Assembly: GCA_019455105.1 (NCBI GenBank)
Contig: JACFMZ010000004.1
Span: 1-40,367 of the forward strand
Origin: Bacteroidota bacterium
Lineage (GTDB): Bacteria > Bacteroidota > Ignavibacteria > UBA10030 > UBA8401
Length of the DNA: 40,367 nt
Direction of reading: 5' to 3'
In this document: one piece after another, positions 9,577 to 18,178 of the stretch
How the letters are laid out: each line of letters opens with the position of its first letter
How positions within the stretch are numbered: the stretch's first letter is position 1
Program-made: the position numbers and the translations under genes
Notes under the pieces: model-generated
Told to the model about the DNA's origin: nothing
Seen by the model: the letters and a program-made list of their open reading frames with translations, nothing else
Database searches by the model: none

Positions 9577-11184
9577 TTACTGTTTAATCAATAAATACAA
9601 TGTTGCTACGGTTCCTAAAATTCCAAACACTTTGCTGTACACATCTAAATAATAGGCAAAAGTGCGATACGGTTCTTTTGGTATCCAGACATAATCACCT
9701 TCTTCAATTGTTGTTTTCCCCGGATCTACCCATTGACGCGTTGAGGCTTTAATAATCTTTATATCGCCGGAACGGGCATCATCAGTTAATCCGCCGGCTT
9801 TTTGAATGTAATATTTATAATCCTTCCCTTCTGCAAAAAGAATATGTCCCGGTGTTATCACCTGACCAAAAACATACACGGTTTTTTTCTTCACAGCAAT
9901 GTTTATATAATCGCCGTCGCGAAGAAGAATATCTTTCGCCGTATTTTTATTTTGGAAGAGATCATAAAAATCTGCCACTACTAATTCCCGATTAATACGA
10001 ATATCGGTTTCAAGATAATAATACGCACTGTCCTCAGAAGTAAGTCCGCCTCTGCCGCTTTCTAACCGCTCGATGGAAATATCACTCGGGTTAACAGAGC
10101 GGCGAAAGAGTTGTGAATTATTAAGTGATGCTCTTTCGGTAAATCCCCCTGCCAACGCAATCACTTCGCTTAAATATGTTGAGTCTTTGGTAATTGGATA
10201 AAATCCCGGAAACTTTACCTCTCCATGAATTTCCACCTTGGCATCCCTATTATTTATATAAATAGGATAAACAGTAATTCTATCACCGCGGTGAAGGATA
10301 AAATTCGGTTCGCTGCCATTGATAATTTTTCTTAAGCTGACATGAAATGTTGTTGTTTGCTGCAAGCTGTCAATTCTTGTGATAACAATATTATCGCTGT
10401 CGGCAAGAGATGTTGTGCCCCGCGCAATTTTTATTGCAGTAAGTAAACTATCCCCTTCAGCATATTCATATTGTCCTTCCTTATTTACTGCTCCATAGAC
10501 ACCAAAGAAATCACTTTTTATATTTTTTTTAGGAGCAATAACCACATCACCATCCCTCAGTAAGGGATTATATAACGTATTTAGTGTTGCATAATATTTT
10601 TCTAAGTCAGCCGATGAGGTTGTTCCGTTCTTATGAAGAATAATAATGTTACGCTGCGCAATAAGAGAATCACGTTTTCCTTTTTCATCAAGATAATTTA
10701 CCACAGCATCAACACGCTGAGTTGACTGTACATAAAATGTCATTTCATTTTTTACAGCGCCTCGAAGAGTAACACTGAAGGTGCGCGGCTGCAATAACGT
10801 AAAGGAAGAAATTCCCGATAAGTATTTCTTTTTAATTTCTTGCAATGCCAGTGTTTTTGCTTCTTCTAATGTCTTACCGGAAATATTGAATTCGCCGACA
10901 GTCGGAATAATAACTGTTCCTTCCGGCGTAACCGGTACTTGAAAATTTATCGGCGCCGCCGCCCAAATATTTACGCTGAAAACATCCCCGGGTCCCACAA
11001 TATATTCCTTCGGGTCAACCGGTCCGTCTTGAATTGCCGTTCGCAGTAACGGCGATTCCGTTTGTTTCATCTGAGTCTGAGGCGTAGTGTTATTATTCTG
11101 CCGGTCAGAATTTTTATCAAACAACTGAGCGTGGCCGTTTACGGAAAGAAGAAAAACAATTACAATGCTGGTAAATATTCTCAT
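9577..11184 (-). CDS. Polysaccharide export outer-membrane protein (Wza-like, SLBB repeats)
   Basis: 535 residues. A signal peptide ends near residue 20 (SVNGHAQ); no lipobox Cys is present, unlike enterobacterial Wza. A Poly_export domain begins at YIVGPGDVFSVNIWA. It is followed by several SLBB-type repeats, recognisable by GAVNKEGQYEY, GEVKFPGFYPI and GQVITPGHILF, each followed by an ARG or AGG turn. The protein ends in a hydrophobic helix (VFGILGTVATLYLLI) near the C-terminus that could insert in a membrane. It should form the outer-membrane/periplasmic channel that works with the Wzz-like protein encoded next. It lies nine bases after the dTDP-glucose dehydratase gene. Confidence 0.9.
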   Translation of the reverse strand: MRIFTSIVIVFLLSVNGHAQLFDKNSDRQNNNTTPQTQMKQTESPLLRTAIQDGPVDPKEYIVGPGDVFSVNIWAAAPINFQVPVTPEGTVIIPTVGEFNISGKTLEEAKTLALQEIKKKYLSGISSFTLLQPRTFSVTLRGAVKNEMTFYVQSTQRVDAVVNYLDEKGKRDSLIAQRNIIILHKNGTTSSADLEKYYATLNTLYNPLLRDGDVVIAPKKNIKSDFFGVYGAVNKEGQYEYAEGDSLLTAIKIARGTTSLADSDNIVITRIDSLQQTTTFHVSLRKIINGSEPNFILHRGDRITVYPIYINNRDAKVEIHGEVKFPGFYPITKDSTYLSEVIALAGGFTERASLNNSQLFRRSVNPSDISIERLESGRGGLTSEDSAYYYLETDIRINRELVVADFYDLFQNKNTAKDILLRDGDYINIAVKKKTVYVFGQVITPGHILFAEGKDYKYYIQKAGGLTDDARSGDIKIIKASTRQWVDPGKTTIEEGDYVWIPKEPYRTFAYYLDVYSKVFGILGTVATLYLLIKQ

Positions 11185-11193
11185 GAAATTCTC

Positions 11194-12207
11194 TTATCGC
11201 TTTGAATATTGTGTTTCATAATATTTTAAATATTCGCCGGACATCACCCGCTCCCACCATCTCCGATTGCCGACATACCAGCGCACCGTCTCCACAATTC
11301 CTTTTTCAAATGTATGAGCAGGTTCCCAACCGAGTTCATTCTTAATTTTTGAGGCATCAATGGCATAGCGCCGGTCGTGTCCGGGGCGGTCTTTTACATA
11401 GGTAATAAGTGATTCCGGCTTCTGAAGTTCTTTTAAAATTGTTTTAACAATTTCAATATTCGGTTTTTCGTTGTTTCCGCCGATGTTATAAACTTCGCCG
11501 AAAACTCCTGTATGCAGAACCGTGTCAAGCGCCGAGCAATGGTCTTCAACATACAGCCAGTCGCGGACATTCATTCCATCGCCGTACACCGGAAGCGGTT
11601 TATCGTTCAGCGCGTTGGCAATAATTAACGGAATTAATTTTTCAGGAAATTGATACGGACCGTAATTATTCGAGCAGCGCGTTACAATTCCAGGAAAACC
11701 GAAGGTGTGTTGATACGCCAAGACCAGCAAATCAGATGATGCCTTGCTTGCCGAGTACGGACTGTTCGGGTGAAGCGGCGTCGTTTCGGTAAAAAATCCC
11801 GCAGCGCCGAGCGAACCGTACACTTCATCGGTAGAGACATGAAGAAATTTTTTTATACCGGCTTCACGACTGACTTCTAATAAAACATTTGTGCCGACAA
11901 TATTGGTGTGAATGAAAACAGACGGTCCTAAAATACTTCGGTCAACATGTGATTCCGCTGCGAAATGTACAACTGTATCAATCTCATATTTTGTGAAAAT
12001 ATCATTCACTTCGGATTTATTTGTAATATCCCCTTTTACAAATGTATAATTTGCAGAATGCTCAACTTCAGATAAGTTTTCCAAATTTCCGGCATATGTT
12101 AATGCATCAAAATTAATAATGTTATACTGAGAATACTTTTTCAGCATAAAACGAACAAAGTTACTGCCAATGAAACCGGCGCCGCCGGTAACGAGAATAT
12201 TTTTCAT
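11194..12207 (-). CDS. rfbB: dTDP-glucose 4,6-dehydratase
   Basis: 337 residues, standard length. Rossmann motif GGAGFIG at 8-14 binds NAD+. STDEVYG at 125-131 gives Thr126, Asp127 and Glu128, the catalytic trio of the dehydratase, and YSASK at 151-155 gives Tyr151 and Lys155. [11 protein letters not shown] near 275-285 is also typical of the RmlB family. It converts dTDP-glucose to dTDP-4-keto-6-deoxyglucose, precursor of rhamnose and many other deoxy sugars. It is the first gene of the exopolysaccharide run, after a 136-base gap. The partner genes rmlA, rmlC and rmlD are not in the window. Confidence 0.95.
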   Translation of the reverse strand: MKNILVTGGAGFIGSNFVRFMLKKYSQYNIINFDALTYAGNLENLSEVEHSANYTFVKGDITNKSEVNDIFTKYEIDTVVHFAAESHVDRSILGPSVFIHTNIVGTNVLLEVSREAGIKKFLHVSTDEVYGSLGAAGFFTETTPLHPNSPYSASKASSDLLVLAYQHTFGFPGIVTRCSNNYGPYQFPEKLIPLIIANALNDKPLPVYGDGMNVRDWLYVEDHCSALDTVLHTGVFGEVYNIGGNNEKPNIEIVKTILKELQKPESLITYVKDRPGHDRRYAIDASKIKNELGWEPAHTFEKGIVETVRWYVGNRRWWERVMSGEYLKYYETQYSKR

Positions 12208-12343
12208 GAATTTACAATTAAGATTGTGAGACTTGAGAATTTACAAAATCATCACTGGTTTTCAAAGAAAACTCTTACCAAAGATGAGCAATAAAAATCG
12301 TAGCAATGTGGCGGGTATTTTTCTCCTTATTTCTGCGATAAAT
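12208..12343. other. Intergenic region between argS and the exopolysaccharide operon
   Basis: 136 bases that separate the argS stop from rfbB. A ten-base direct repeat GAATTTACAA occurs at 12208-12217 and 12237-12246, and a small perfect inverted repeat GTTTTC-AAA-GAAAAC lies at 12258-12272. No convincing rho-independent terminator or -35/-10 pair was found. It is the natural place for the promoter of the polysaccharide operon, and the repeats could be operator half-sites, but this is a guess. Confidence 0.3.
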
Positions 12344-13993
12344 TTACATTTTTTCCGGATAAGAAACACCTAAAATTTTACATCCGTTGGCAATAACTAT
12401 TTTTGCCATTAAACAAAGTGTTAATCGCGCCTGCATAAGATTTTTATCGTCATTAATAACGCGATGTTCGTGATAAAAACGATGAAATGATTCCGCCGCT
12501 TCTTTAAGATATGTTGTTAAACGATGCGGTTCGAATGAAAGCGCGCATGATTGAATAATTTCAGGCAACTCAATAAGAATTTTCAGTAAATCAATTTCTT
12601 CTTTTTCTTTTATTAATGAAAAATCTGTTCTCCGTAAATATTCACCGGCATCGGGCGGCGTAAATCCTTCTGAAACAGCATGGCGCAGAATGCTGGCAAT
12701 TCGCGCGTGGGCGTATTGTAAATAATAGACAGGATTTTTATCGGACTGTTCTTTTGCAAGTGCTATATCAAATTCCAAATGTGTATTGGCGCTCCGCATA
12801 ACAAAGAAATAATGCACGGCATCCACGCCGACAAGATCAATTAAATCATCCAGCGTAAAAACTTTTGCATTGCGTTTAGACATTTTAATAAGTTCATCGC
12901 CGTTTACAAACGAAACCATTTGATGAATAATTACTTTTACCGAATCAGTCTTATAGCCCAGCGCTTCCACTCCGGCAAGAACATCGGGAATGGTGGCAAT
13001 ATGATCTGCACCGAAAATATCTACAATTAATTCAAACCCGCGTCGAAATTTTTCCCGATGGTACGCAATATCGGGAAGGCGGTAGGTCGGCTCGCCGCTG
13101 CTTTTTACAATCACGCGGTCTTTCTCGGCGCCGAATTTTGTCGCTCGAAACCAGACTGCCCCTTCGGCATCATAAGCTAAATCCGCTTTACGGAATTCTT
13201 CAATCACTTCCTGTATTTTTCCGGTTGCGTACAGTGAATCTTCATTATAAAAAACATCATGCCGCACGCCGAGCCGTTCGAGTGTTTCTTTAATTTTTGT
13301 GAAGCACCATTCTTCCCCTGCTTTTTTGAAATAGAGTTTCTCGTCATCACTCTGTTTAAGAGTATCTCCTTTTTCTTTCACTATTTCTTTTGCAATATCA
13401 ACAATGTAATCTCCCTTATAGCCCTCTTCGGGAAACGGATAGTCTTCACCGAGTTCCTGCCGGTACCGGGCATAAATACTTTCCGCCAGCATACGCATTT
13501 GATTTCCGGCGTTGTTAAAATAATATTCACGCGTTACATCAAATCCTGTCCATTCGAGCAGTTTAGAAATTGCCGCGCCGAGAATTACCTGTCTGCCGTG
13601 CCCGCTGTGAAGCGGACCGGTGGGGTTTGCGCTGACCCATTCGACATTGGTTTTTTTACCGGCGCCGGCTGCGGATTTTCCGAAATGCTCTCCCTGCCGA
13701 AGAATTTCTTTTGACTGTTCAATAAAATATGACGGCGAAAATTTAAAATTAATAAATCCCGGCCCGGCAATTTCAATGGAGGAAATTTCGGGAAACGCTC
13801 CTGATAATTTTTCCACAATTGCTTTTGCCGTTTCGCGCGGATTTTTCTTTGCCACTTTGGCGAGAAGCATTGCCGCATTGGTTGTTAAATCGCCGTGTGC
13901 TTCAACTTTTGGTTTTTCAAAATTTATTTCTATTTCGGGAAGCTGTAATTCTGAAATGACGGTTGAAATTTTTTGCTTAAGCAGATCTTTCAT
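12344..13993 (-). CDS. argS: Arginyl-tRNA synthetase
   Basis: 549 residues, near the usual 550-580. It has the N-terminal Arg-tRNA additional domain (residues 1-90) and then the class I HIGH-type motif in NPTGPLHSGHG (HSGH at 129-132). KMSKRNAK provides a KMSK-like motif; many arginyl-tRNA synthetases lack the canonical form. The C-terminal anticodon-binding DALR domain includes YLQYAHARIASILR and HRFYHEHRV. It charges tRNA-Arg in the cytoplasm. Its ATG overlaps the rsfS stop by four bases, which indicates coupled expression with that gene. Confidence 0.97.
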   Translation of the reverse strand: MKDLLKQKISTVISELQLPEIEINFEKPKVEAHGDLTTNAAMLLAKVAKKNPRETAKAIVEKLSGAFPEISSIEIAGPGFINFKFSPSYFIEQSKEILRQGEHFGKSAAGAGKKTNVEWVSANPTGPLHSGHGRQVILGAAISKLLEWTGFDVTREYYFNNAGNQMRMLAESIYARYRQELGEDYPFPEEGYKGDYIVDIAKEIVKEKGDTLKQSDDEKLYFKKAGEEWCFTKIKETLERLGVRHDVFYNEDSLYATGKIQEVIEEFRKADLAYDAEGAVWFRATKFGAEKDRVIVKSSGEPTYRLPDIAYHREKFRRGFELIVDIFGADHIATIPDVLAGVEALGYKTDSVKVIIHQMVSFVNGDELIKMSKRNAKVFTLDDLIDLVGVDAVHYFFVMRSANTHLEFDIALAKEQSDKNPVYYLQYAHARIASILRHAVSEGFTPPDAGEYLRRTDFSLIKEKEEIDLLKILIELPEIIQSCALSFEPHRLTTYLKEAAESFHRFYHEHRVINDDKNLMQARLTLCLMAKIVIANGCKILGVSYPEKM

Positions 13994-14391
13994 TTTTTTG
14001 CTGATCGTTTCTTTGCTGCGGGTTTCGGTTTCTTTGCCGGTTCTTCTTTATCGTGCACGTGCTCAATGTTTGCATCGTTCCATAATTTTTCAAGATTATA
14101 AAAAGAACGAAGCTCGTTATGAAAAATATGAACAACAACATCCACATAATCCAAAAGAATCCAGCGTCCTTCGCGGTAACCTTCTCGCCGAATCGGCTTA
14201 TCGCCGACAGCGCGGCCCGCTTCTTCAATGGCATCGGAAACTGCCCGCGCCTGCGAATCGGAATCCACAGAGCAGACAATAAAGAAATCCGTCATGGAAG
14301 TGAGTTTCCGCAAATCTAAAATGGCTACATCATAAGCTTTTTTAACGAATGAAGCTTGCGCTAACTTTTTAGCAAGTGTTTTTGAAGTCAC
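13990..14391 (-). CDS. rsfS: Ribosomal silencing factor RsfS
   Basis: 133 residues. The RsfS/Iojap core is clear: DVAILDLRKL, TDFFIVCS (34-41), SQARAVSDAIEE and GRWILLDYVDVVVHIF followed by LRSFYNLEKLW (75-104). RsfS binds ribosomal protein uL14 and blocks subunit joining when nutrients are scarce. The last 18 residues are a Lys/Ala/Pro-rich tail, probably disordered. The start is GTG with an AAGGAG site four bases upstream, which supports it. The gene lies ten bases after the LytR_C gene and overlaps argS. Confidence 0.95.
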   Translation of the reverse strand: MTSKTLAKKLAQASFVKKAYDVAILDLRKLTSMTDFFIVCSVDSDSQARAVSDAIEEAGRAVGDKPIRREGYREGRWILLDYVDVVVHIFHNELRSFYNLEKLWNDANIEHVHDKEEPAKKPKPAAKKRSAKK

Positions 14392-14401
14392 GATTCTCCT
14401 T

Positions 14402-14854
14402 TTATTTCCATGGCTGAAGTTCTTGAAAATCTTTTCCGATGATAACGGAAGCCGTTACAAGGTGTCCGCTGCTGAACTGAGTCACGATATTTTCTGCAGA
14501 GATGCCGAGCTGCCGTGCCAGCCGCGCCGAAAGTTCCGGCTTTCCGATTCTGTCAATCACCATGGAATGTTCAATGGTAAACGATTTATAATTTCCCATT
14601 TCCACTACATCATATCCTGCTTTGCGGCAAAAATTCATCAATGTTTGTCCCACGCCGTTTACGCCGCAGCCGTTTAAAATATTAATCTGTATTGCGGCAA
14701 AAGTGGTATCATCAACAGGATTTCCTGTATTTTTTTGCACGGGACTTTCAATCGCATCGCCGAAAAATATTCCGTAGAGTTGAAACAGACAAAATGCGGC
14801 GAGGCATACGATAACAGTATTAAGCAAAAGCGATTTTTTCAATTCGTCTTTCAT
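14402..14854 (-). CDS. LytR C-terminal domain protein, membrane-anchored
   Basis: 150 residues. One membrane span near the N-terminus (about residues 10-30, with TVIVCLAAFCLFQLYGIFF) is followed by a linker and a LytR_C domain (about 53-147) that begins IQINILNGCGVNGVG. In this domain family, known from the C-termini of LCP cell-wall proteins, the NGxG turn and a later hydrophobic run are characteristic. Here it stands alone without the LCP catalytic domain. It should face the periplasm. Its function is unknown; it is expressed ahead of rsfS and argS. A hairpin ends about 20 bases before its ATG, so transcription may depend on read-through. Confidence 0.75.
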   Translation of the reverse strand: MKDELKKSLLLNTVIVCLAAFCLFQLYGIFFGDAIESPVQKNTGNPVDDTTFAAIQINILNGCGVNGVGQTLMNFCRKAGYDVVEMGNYKSFTIEHSMVIDRIGKPELSARLARQLGISAENIVTQFSSGHLVTASVIIGKDFQELQPWK

Positions 14855-14874
14855 TCTTGTTTTTTAAAATAAAG

Positions 14875-14903
14875 AACCGAGAAAGCCGGCAGACTTCTCG
14901 GTT
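14875..14903 (-). terminator. Probable rho-independent terminator of the small exported-protein gene
   Basis: A perfect nine-base-pair stem, AACCGAGAA (14875-14883) with TTCTCGGTT (14895-14903), has an 11-base loop. On the minus strand it is followed by a T-rich tract (ctttatttt). It lies 31 bases after the stop of the upstream gene and about 20 bases before the LytR_C start. Confidence 0.6.
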
Positions 14904-14933
14904 ATGCTTAATAAAAGTTCTTTACAAAAAATA

Positions 14934-15428
14934 TTATTCCCCTTCGTAGCGTTGTAATCCGGTAAACCAATTTGAATATGGATTATAGAACGAATCATAA
15001 AGTCCATACGGATTTTGTTGATAGGATAATCGTAAGAATGTATTTTTCCACGGCTGATACGTTATTTCCGCCCGCGAAATTGAGAGTGAATTAAACTGCT
15101 GCTGCGTCCGGAAATCAAAAGAACTAAACGGCGAATTTTGAAGGCTGATATCCACCAACGCATAGAGATTCGGCGCAAATTGATAAAGCATAGTGTTGGT
15201 ATAGCGTTGAAGCGCTAAATTTTTTCCTCCCGCCGTCATATACGACATTGAATAGGCGTGATGCATTTGAAAATTATTTGGATTGAAAAACGAAAACCAG
15301 CTGTCTTCCGGCTTAATAAACGAATCGGAGACATTGGATTTAATTTCTGTTTGATTTTTAAATTGAGAAAATAACGAACTGCCTGCCAGCATTGTTACGG
15401 CAATAACCAACAAAAATATCTTTTTCAT
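14934..15428 (-). CDS. Small exported protein of unknown function
   Basis: 164 residues with a textbook signal peptide (MKKIFLLVIAVTMLAGSSLFSQ, cleaved near residue 22). The mature part is rich in Gln, Asn, Tyr, Phe and Ser, with alternating patterns such as LYALVDISLQ, AEITYQPWKNTFLRLSYQQ and NPYGLYD, which suggest amphipathic beta strands, so a small outer-membrane or periplasmic beta protein is possible. I recognise no family. It stands apart from its neighbours: a strong-looking promoter precedes it and a terminator follows it. A Met-rich patch (QMHHAYSMSYMTAGG) lies in the middle. Confidence 0.65.
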   Translation of the reverse strand: MKKIFLLVIAVTMLAGSSLFSQFKNQTEIKSNVSDSFIKPEDSWFSFFNPNNFQMHHAYSMSYMTAGGKNLALQRYTNTMLYQFAPNLYALVDISLQNSPFSSFDFRTQQQFNSLSISRAEITYQPWKNTFLRLSYQQNPYGLYDSFYNPYSNWFTGLQRYEGE

Positions 15429-15493
15429 TTCTCGCCTCGTTTCATTGTATCACGCATTCCGAAATTAAATATTCATGAAATGTTTTCTACACT

Positions 15494-15522
15494 AAATTAA
15501 AGAAAACCGTTTCGTTTGTCAA
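15494..15522 (-). promoter_or_regulatory. Promoter for the small exported-protein gene
   Basis: On the minus strand a perfect TTGACA (15522-15517) is separated by 17 bases from TAATTT (15499-15494). The predicted transcript start is about 60 bases upstream of the ATG at 15428. Spacing and the -35 match are ideal for a primary sigma factor. No experimental support. Confidence 0.5.
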
Positions 15523-15540
15523 TATAGACGGAATGGAGCG

Positions 15541-16290
15541 CTACTTTGTTCGTGCTTTCAGCGCTTCTTCAGCTTCCTGCAATTGTTCCAGCGTATTCAC
15601 TCCGCGAATTTCATTATAATCATCCGTCATCAGCGCGCTGACGACAAGTTTCTTTTTATAAAAATATCCGAACACATCGGTTAGATAATATTCGTTCTGC
15701 GCATTGTGAGGACTGATATGCTGAAGCGCGGTAAAAAGATATTTATTATCAAACAGATAAATTCCGGAATTTATTTCTTTTACTTTTTGCTGCTCTTCCG
15801 TTGCATCTTTATGTTCAATAATGCCGAGAACGTAACCGATTTTACTTCGAAGAATTCTACCATAACCGGCCGGTTCTTCCAGTTCAGCGGTAAGAATAGT
15901 TCCGACGGCATTATTATCCCAATGCTGATCAATTAATTTTTCAATTGTGGATTTTCGAAGAATCGGAACATCTCCCGAAAGCACCAGCACATCGCCGGTA
16001 TAGGTGCGAAGGAGAGGCTCCGCCTGCATTACGGCATGCCCTGTTCCCAGCTGCGGCTCCTGCATGGCAATTTCAATTTGCGGATACACCGATTGTAAAT
16101 GTTCAATCACCGAATCACGCTGAAAGCCGACAACGGCGACAATTCTTTCTGAACCAAGCGAACGGGCAAGTTCGACAACATGTTCAATCATCGGTTTGCC
16201 GTTTACTTCAAACATTACTTTTGCTTTACTCGGATCATTCATGCGGGTTCCTTTTCCCGCCGCCATAATTATTGTTGCAAATTTTCCCAT
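15541..16290 (-). CDS. Short GlmU: N-acetylglucosamine-1-phosphate uridylyltransferase domain only
   Basis: 249 residues. The nucleotidyltransferase signature AAGKGTRM (10-17) is followed by KAKVMFEVNGKPMI, QEPQLGTGHAV (UTP/uracil loop), VLSGDVPIL and later EINSGIYLF and NEYYLTDVF, all characteristic of the GlmU N-terminal half. Full GlmU is about 456 residues; this protein stops where the left-handed beta-helix acetyltransferase domain would begin. It should make UDP-GlcNAc from GlcNAc-1-P and UTP. The missing acetyltransferase activity may come from the GlmU-like protein encoded at 35248-36519. It lies seven bases after panC. Confidence 0.88.
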   Translation of the reverse strand: MGKFATIIMAAGKGTRMNDPSKAKVMFEVNGKPMIEHVVELARSLGSERIVAVVGFQRDSVIEHLQSVYPQIEIAMQEPQLGTGHAVMQAEPLLRTYTGDVLVLSGDVPILRKSTIEKLIDQHWDNNAVGTILTAELEEPAGYGRILRSKIGYVLGIIEHKDATEEQQKVKEINSGIYLFDNKYLFTALQHISPHNAQNEYYLTDVFGYFYKKKLVVSALMTDDYNEIRGVNTLEQLQEAEEALKARTK

Positions 16291-16297
16291 TATCTTC

Positions 16298-17149
16298 TCA
16301 GGTTGTAATCAGAATATTATCAATAAGCCGCGTTGCTCCAAAGCGGACAGCAAGCGGAATAAGTATTGTTTTTCCTTTTTCAATAGTTGAAAGATGCTGT
16401 AATGTTTCGGAATCAACAATTTCAATATAATCAATCGCTGTATCTTTCTTTGCCTCAATCATCGTTTTCATTTCGTTGATGATGCGGTGAGAATTGGTTT
16501 CACCGGTTTCGATTTTCTTTTTGGCAAACTGAAGCGATTGAAAAAGAACTGATGCATCGCTTCGCTGTTGTTCAGTGAGATACACATTACGCGAGCTCAT
16601 TGCTAATCCGTCGTGTTCTCTCACTGTCGGAAGAATTTCAATGGTTACGGGAAGATGAAGATCGCGCACCATTTTTTTTACAATCACCGATTGCTGTGCA
16701 TCCTTTTGCCCGAAGAGGGCAACCTTTGGCTGAACAATATTGAAAAGTTTCAGTACAATTGTTGTAACACCGCGAAAGTGTGTCGGACGAAATTTTCCTT
16801 CTAAAACAGAATTCATTTCATAAACATCAACGTATGTTAAATATCCGTTGGGATATAGTTCTTCATTCGAAGGAATAAAAAGAACGTCACATCCCGCTTT
16901 TTCAGCAAGCTGTTTATCCCGCTCAATATCGCGCGGGTATTGCGAAAAGTCTTCCGTTGGTGAAAACTGTGTGGGATTAACAAATATTGAAACAACGGCA
17001 ACATCCCCCAACTCTTTTGCGCGCCGGATTAGCTGCAAATGACCTTCATGAAGAAAGCCCATTGTAGGGACAAGAACAATTTTCCGGTTTGTATTGCGAA
17101 ACGGCAAAAGTATGGTTTGTAGTTCTGAAATGGACGAGCAGGTGTTCAA
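16298..17149 (-). CDS. panC: Pantothenate synthetase (pantoate-beta-alanine ligase)
   Basis: 283 residues, standard length. VPTMGFLHEGH (27-37) carries the HIGH-like motif; FVNPTQF, FGQKDAQQ, and REHDGLAMSSRNVYL (the KMSKS-like loop) are diagnostic. It joins pantoate and beta-alanine with ATP in pantothenate and CoA synthesis. The start is a TTG at 17149, supported by GAGGAG seven bases upstream; the next in-frame ATG (Met30) would cut into the active site. It is probably the first gene of a unit with the short glmU. Confidence 0.96.
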   Translation of the reverse strand: MNTCSSISELQTILLPFRNTNRKIVLVPTMGFLHEGHLQLIRRAKELGDVAVVSIFVNPTQFSPTEDFSQYPRDIERDKQLAEKAGCDVLFIPSNEELYPNGYLTYVDVYEMNSVLEGKFRPTHFRGVTTIVLKLFNIVQPKVALFGQKDAQQSVIVKKMVRDLHLPVTIEILPTVREHDGLAMSSRNVYLTEQQRSDASVLFQSLQFAKKKIETGETNSHRIINEMKTMIEAKKDTAIDYIEIVDSETLQHLSTIEKGKTILIPLAVRFGATRLIDNILITT

Positions 17150-17221
17150 ACGGAAAGCTCCTCATCTTTTCGCTCGTTGTTAAAAATAATTCTCTTTAGT
17201 TCTCCGCTGCAAGGAATAAAA

Positions 17222-17227
17222 ATTATA
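17222..17227 (-). promoter_or_regulatory. Possible -10 element for panC
   Basis: A perfect TATAAT on the minus strand lies in the 105-base gap between arginase and panC, about 70 bases before the TTG start. No good -35 hexamer is present at 16-18 bases, so the call is weak. Confidence 0.25.
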
Positions 17228-17254
17228 CGTTGATTTTTCCAATTCATTCTTAAT

Positions 17255-18157
17255 TCAAAAAATTTTTTTGCCGAATCCGGATTGCATTAATTCAACGGCA
17301 AATTCTGCAGATTGATTGTGATGATCCAGAATGGGATTGGCTTCAACAATTTCCAAAGAATTCATCCGCTTTGATGCTGCCAGCGATTCCATAATTAAAT
17401 GCGCTTCGCGGTAGTTGAGCCCTCCTTTTACCGGTGTGCCGACACCGGGACAAATTGAAGGATCGGTTGCATCCAAATCAAAACTGACGTGAATAAAATC
17501 TACATCTTTTAATTTTTGAAGCGCTTTGGTAATAATAACTGCCATGCCGTGCTTATCAATATCTTCCATTGTAAAAATATTGATACCGGAATTTTTAATG
17601 ATTATTTTTTCGCCCTCATCAAGATCGCGAATGGCAATCATGACGACATTTTTTGGTTCTACTTTTTTGAAATCTCCACCGACAGATGTTAATTCCAGCG
17701 CACCGAGACCGATGGAGGCGGCAAGAGGCATACCGTGAATATTTCCCGACGGAGTGGTTTCATCGGTATTCATATCGCCATGCGCATCCACCCAAATAAC
17801 GCCGAGTTGTTTATGTTTCTTTCTGCAGTAATTGGAAACGCCGGCAATGGTTCCGATAGCAATAGAATGATCGCCGCCGAGCACAAGAGGAAAATTTCCT
17901 CCTTCAAGAATTTTTTCTACTTTTCCGGAAAGAACCGTGCAGGCGCGGACAATTTCAGAGAGATATTTCAGTTTCGGGTTCTTTACTTTCTGCAGTTCAG
18001 GGTTTTTTACCGGAATATCCCCTTCATCGGTAATTGCATGCCCTAGTGATTGCAGTTTTTCGGATGCACCGGCAATGCGAATTGCCGAAGGTCCCATATC
18101 AACGCCGCGCCTGCCGGCACCGAGATCCATCGGAACACCGAGTATATGAATATTCAT
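17255..18157 (-). CDS. rocF: Arginase
   Basis: 300 residues from the ATG at 18157; a longer reading would use a TTG at 18172, but neither has a Shine-Dalgarno site and MNIHILGVPMDLGAGRRG fits the family N-terminus. Manganese ligands are all present: GGDHS (His97), VDAHGDMN (Asp124, His126, Asp128) and SFDLDATDP (Asp227, Asp229). The SGNIHGMPLA segment binds the arginine alpha-amino/carboxylate end in arginases and separates it from agmatinase. It hydrolyses arginine to ornithine and urea. It lies 21 bases after accD, at the end of the sprA-porX-tsaE-tsaB-accD run. Confidence 0.92.
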   Translation of the reverse strand: MNIHILGVPMDLGAGRRGVDMGPSAIRIAGASEKLQSLGHAITDEGDIPVKNPELQKVKNPKLKYLSEIVRACTVLSGKVEKILEGGNFPLVLGGDHSIAIGTIAGVSNYCRKKHKQLGVIWVDAHGDMNTDETTPSGNIHGMPLAASIGLGALELTSVGGDFKKVEPKNVVMIAIRDLDEGEKIIIKNSGINIFTMEDIDKHGMAVIITKALQKLKDVDFIHVSFDLDATDPSICPGVGTPVKGGLNYREAHLIMESLAASKRMNSLEIVEANPILDHHNQSAEFAVELMQSGFGKKIF

Positions 18158-18178
18158 AAGTTCAGATTTCAATTAAAT

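Noticed and set aside
13620-14282. 220-residue plus-strand open frame across argS and rsfS
   Set aside because: Antisense to two well-conserved genes and with no recognisable protein features.
15541-16290. Short GlmU as a truncated pseudogene
   Set aside because: The frame ends cleanly after a complete nucleotidyltransferase domain, all motifs are intact, and no remnant of a beta-helix domain follows in any frame.
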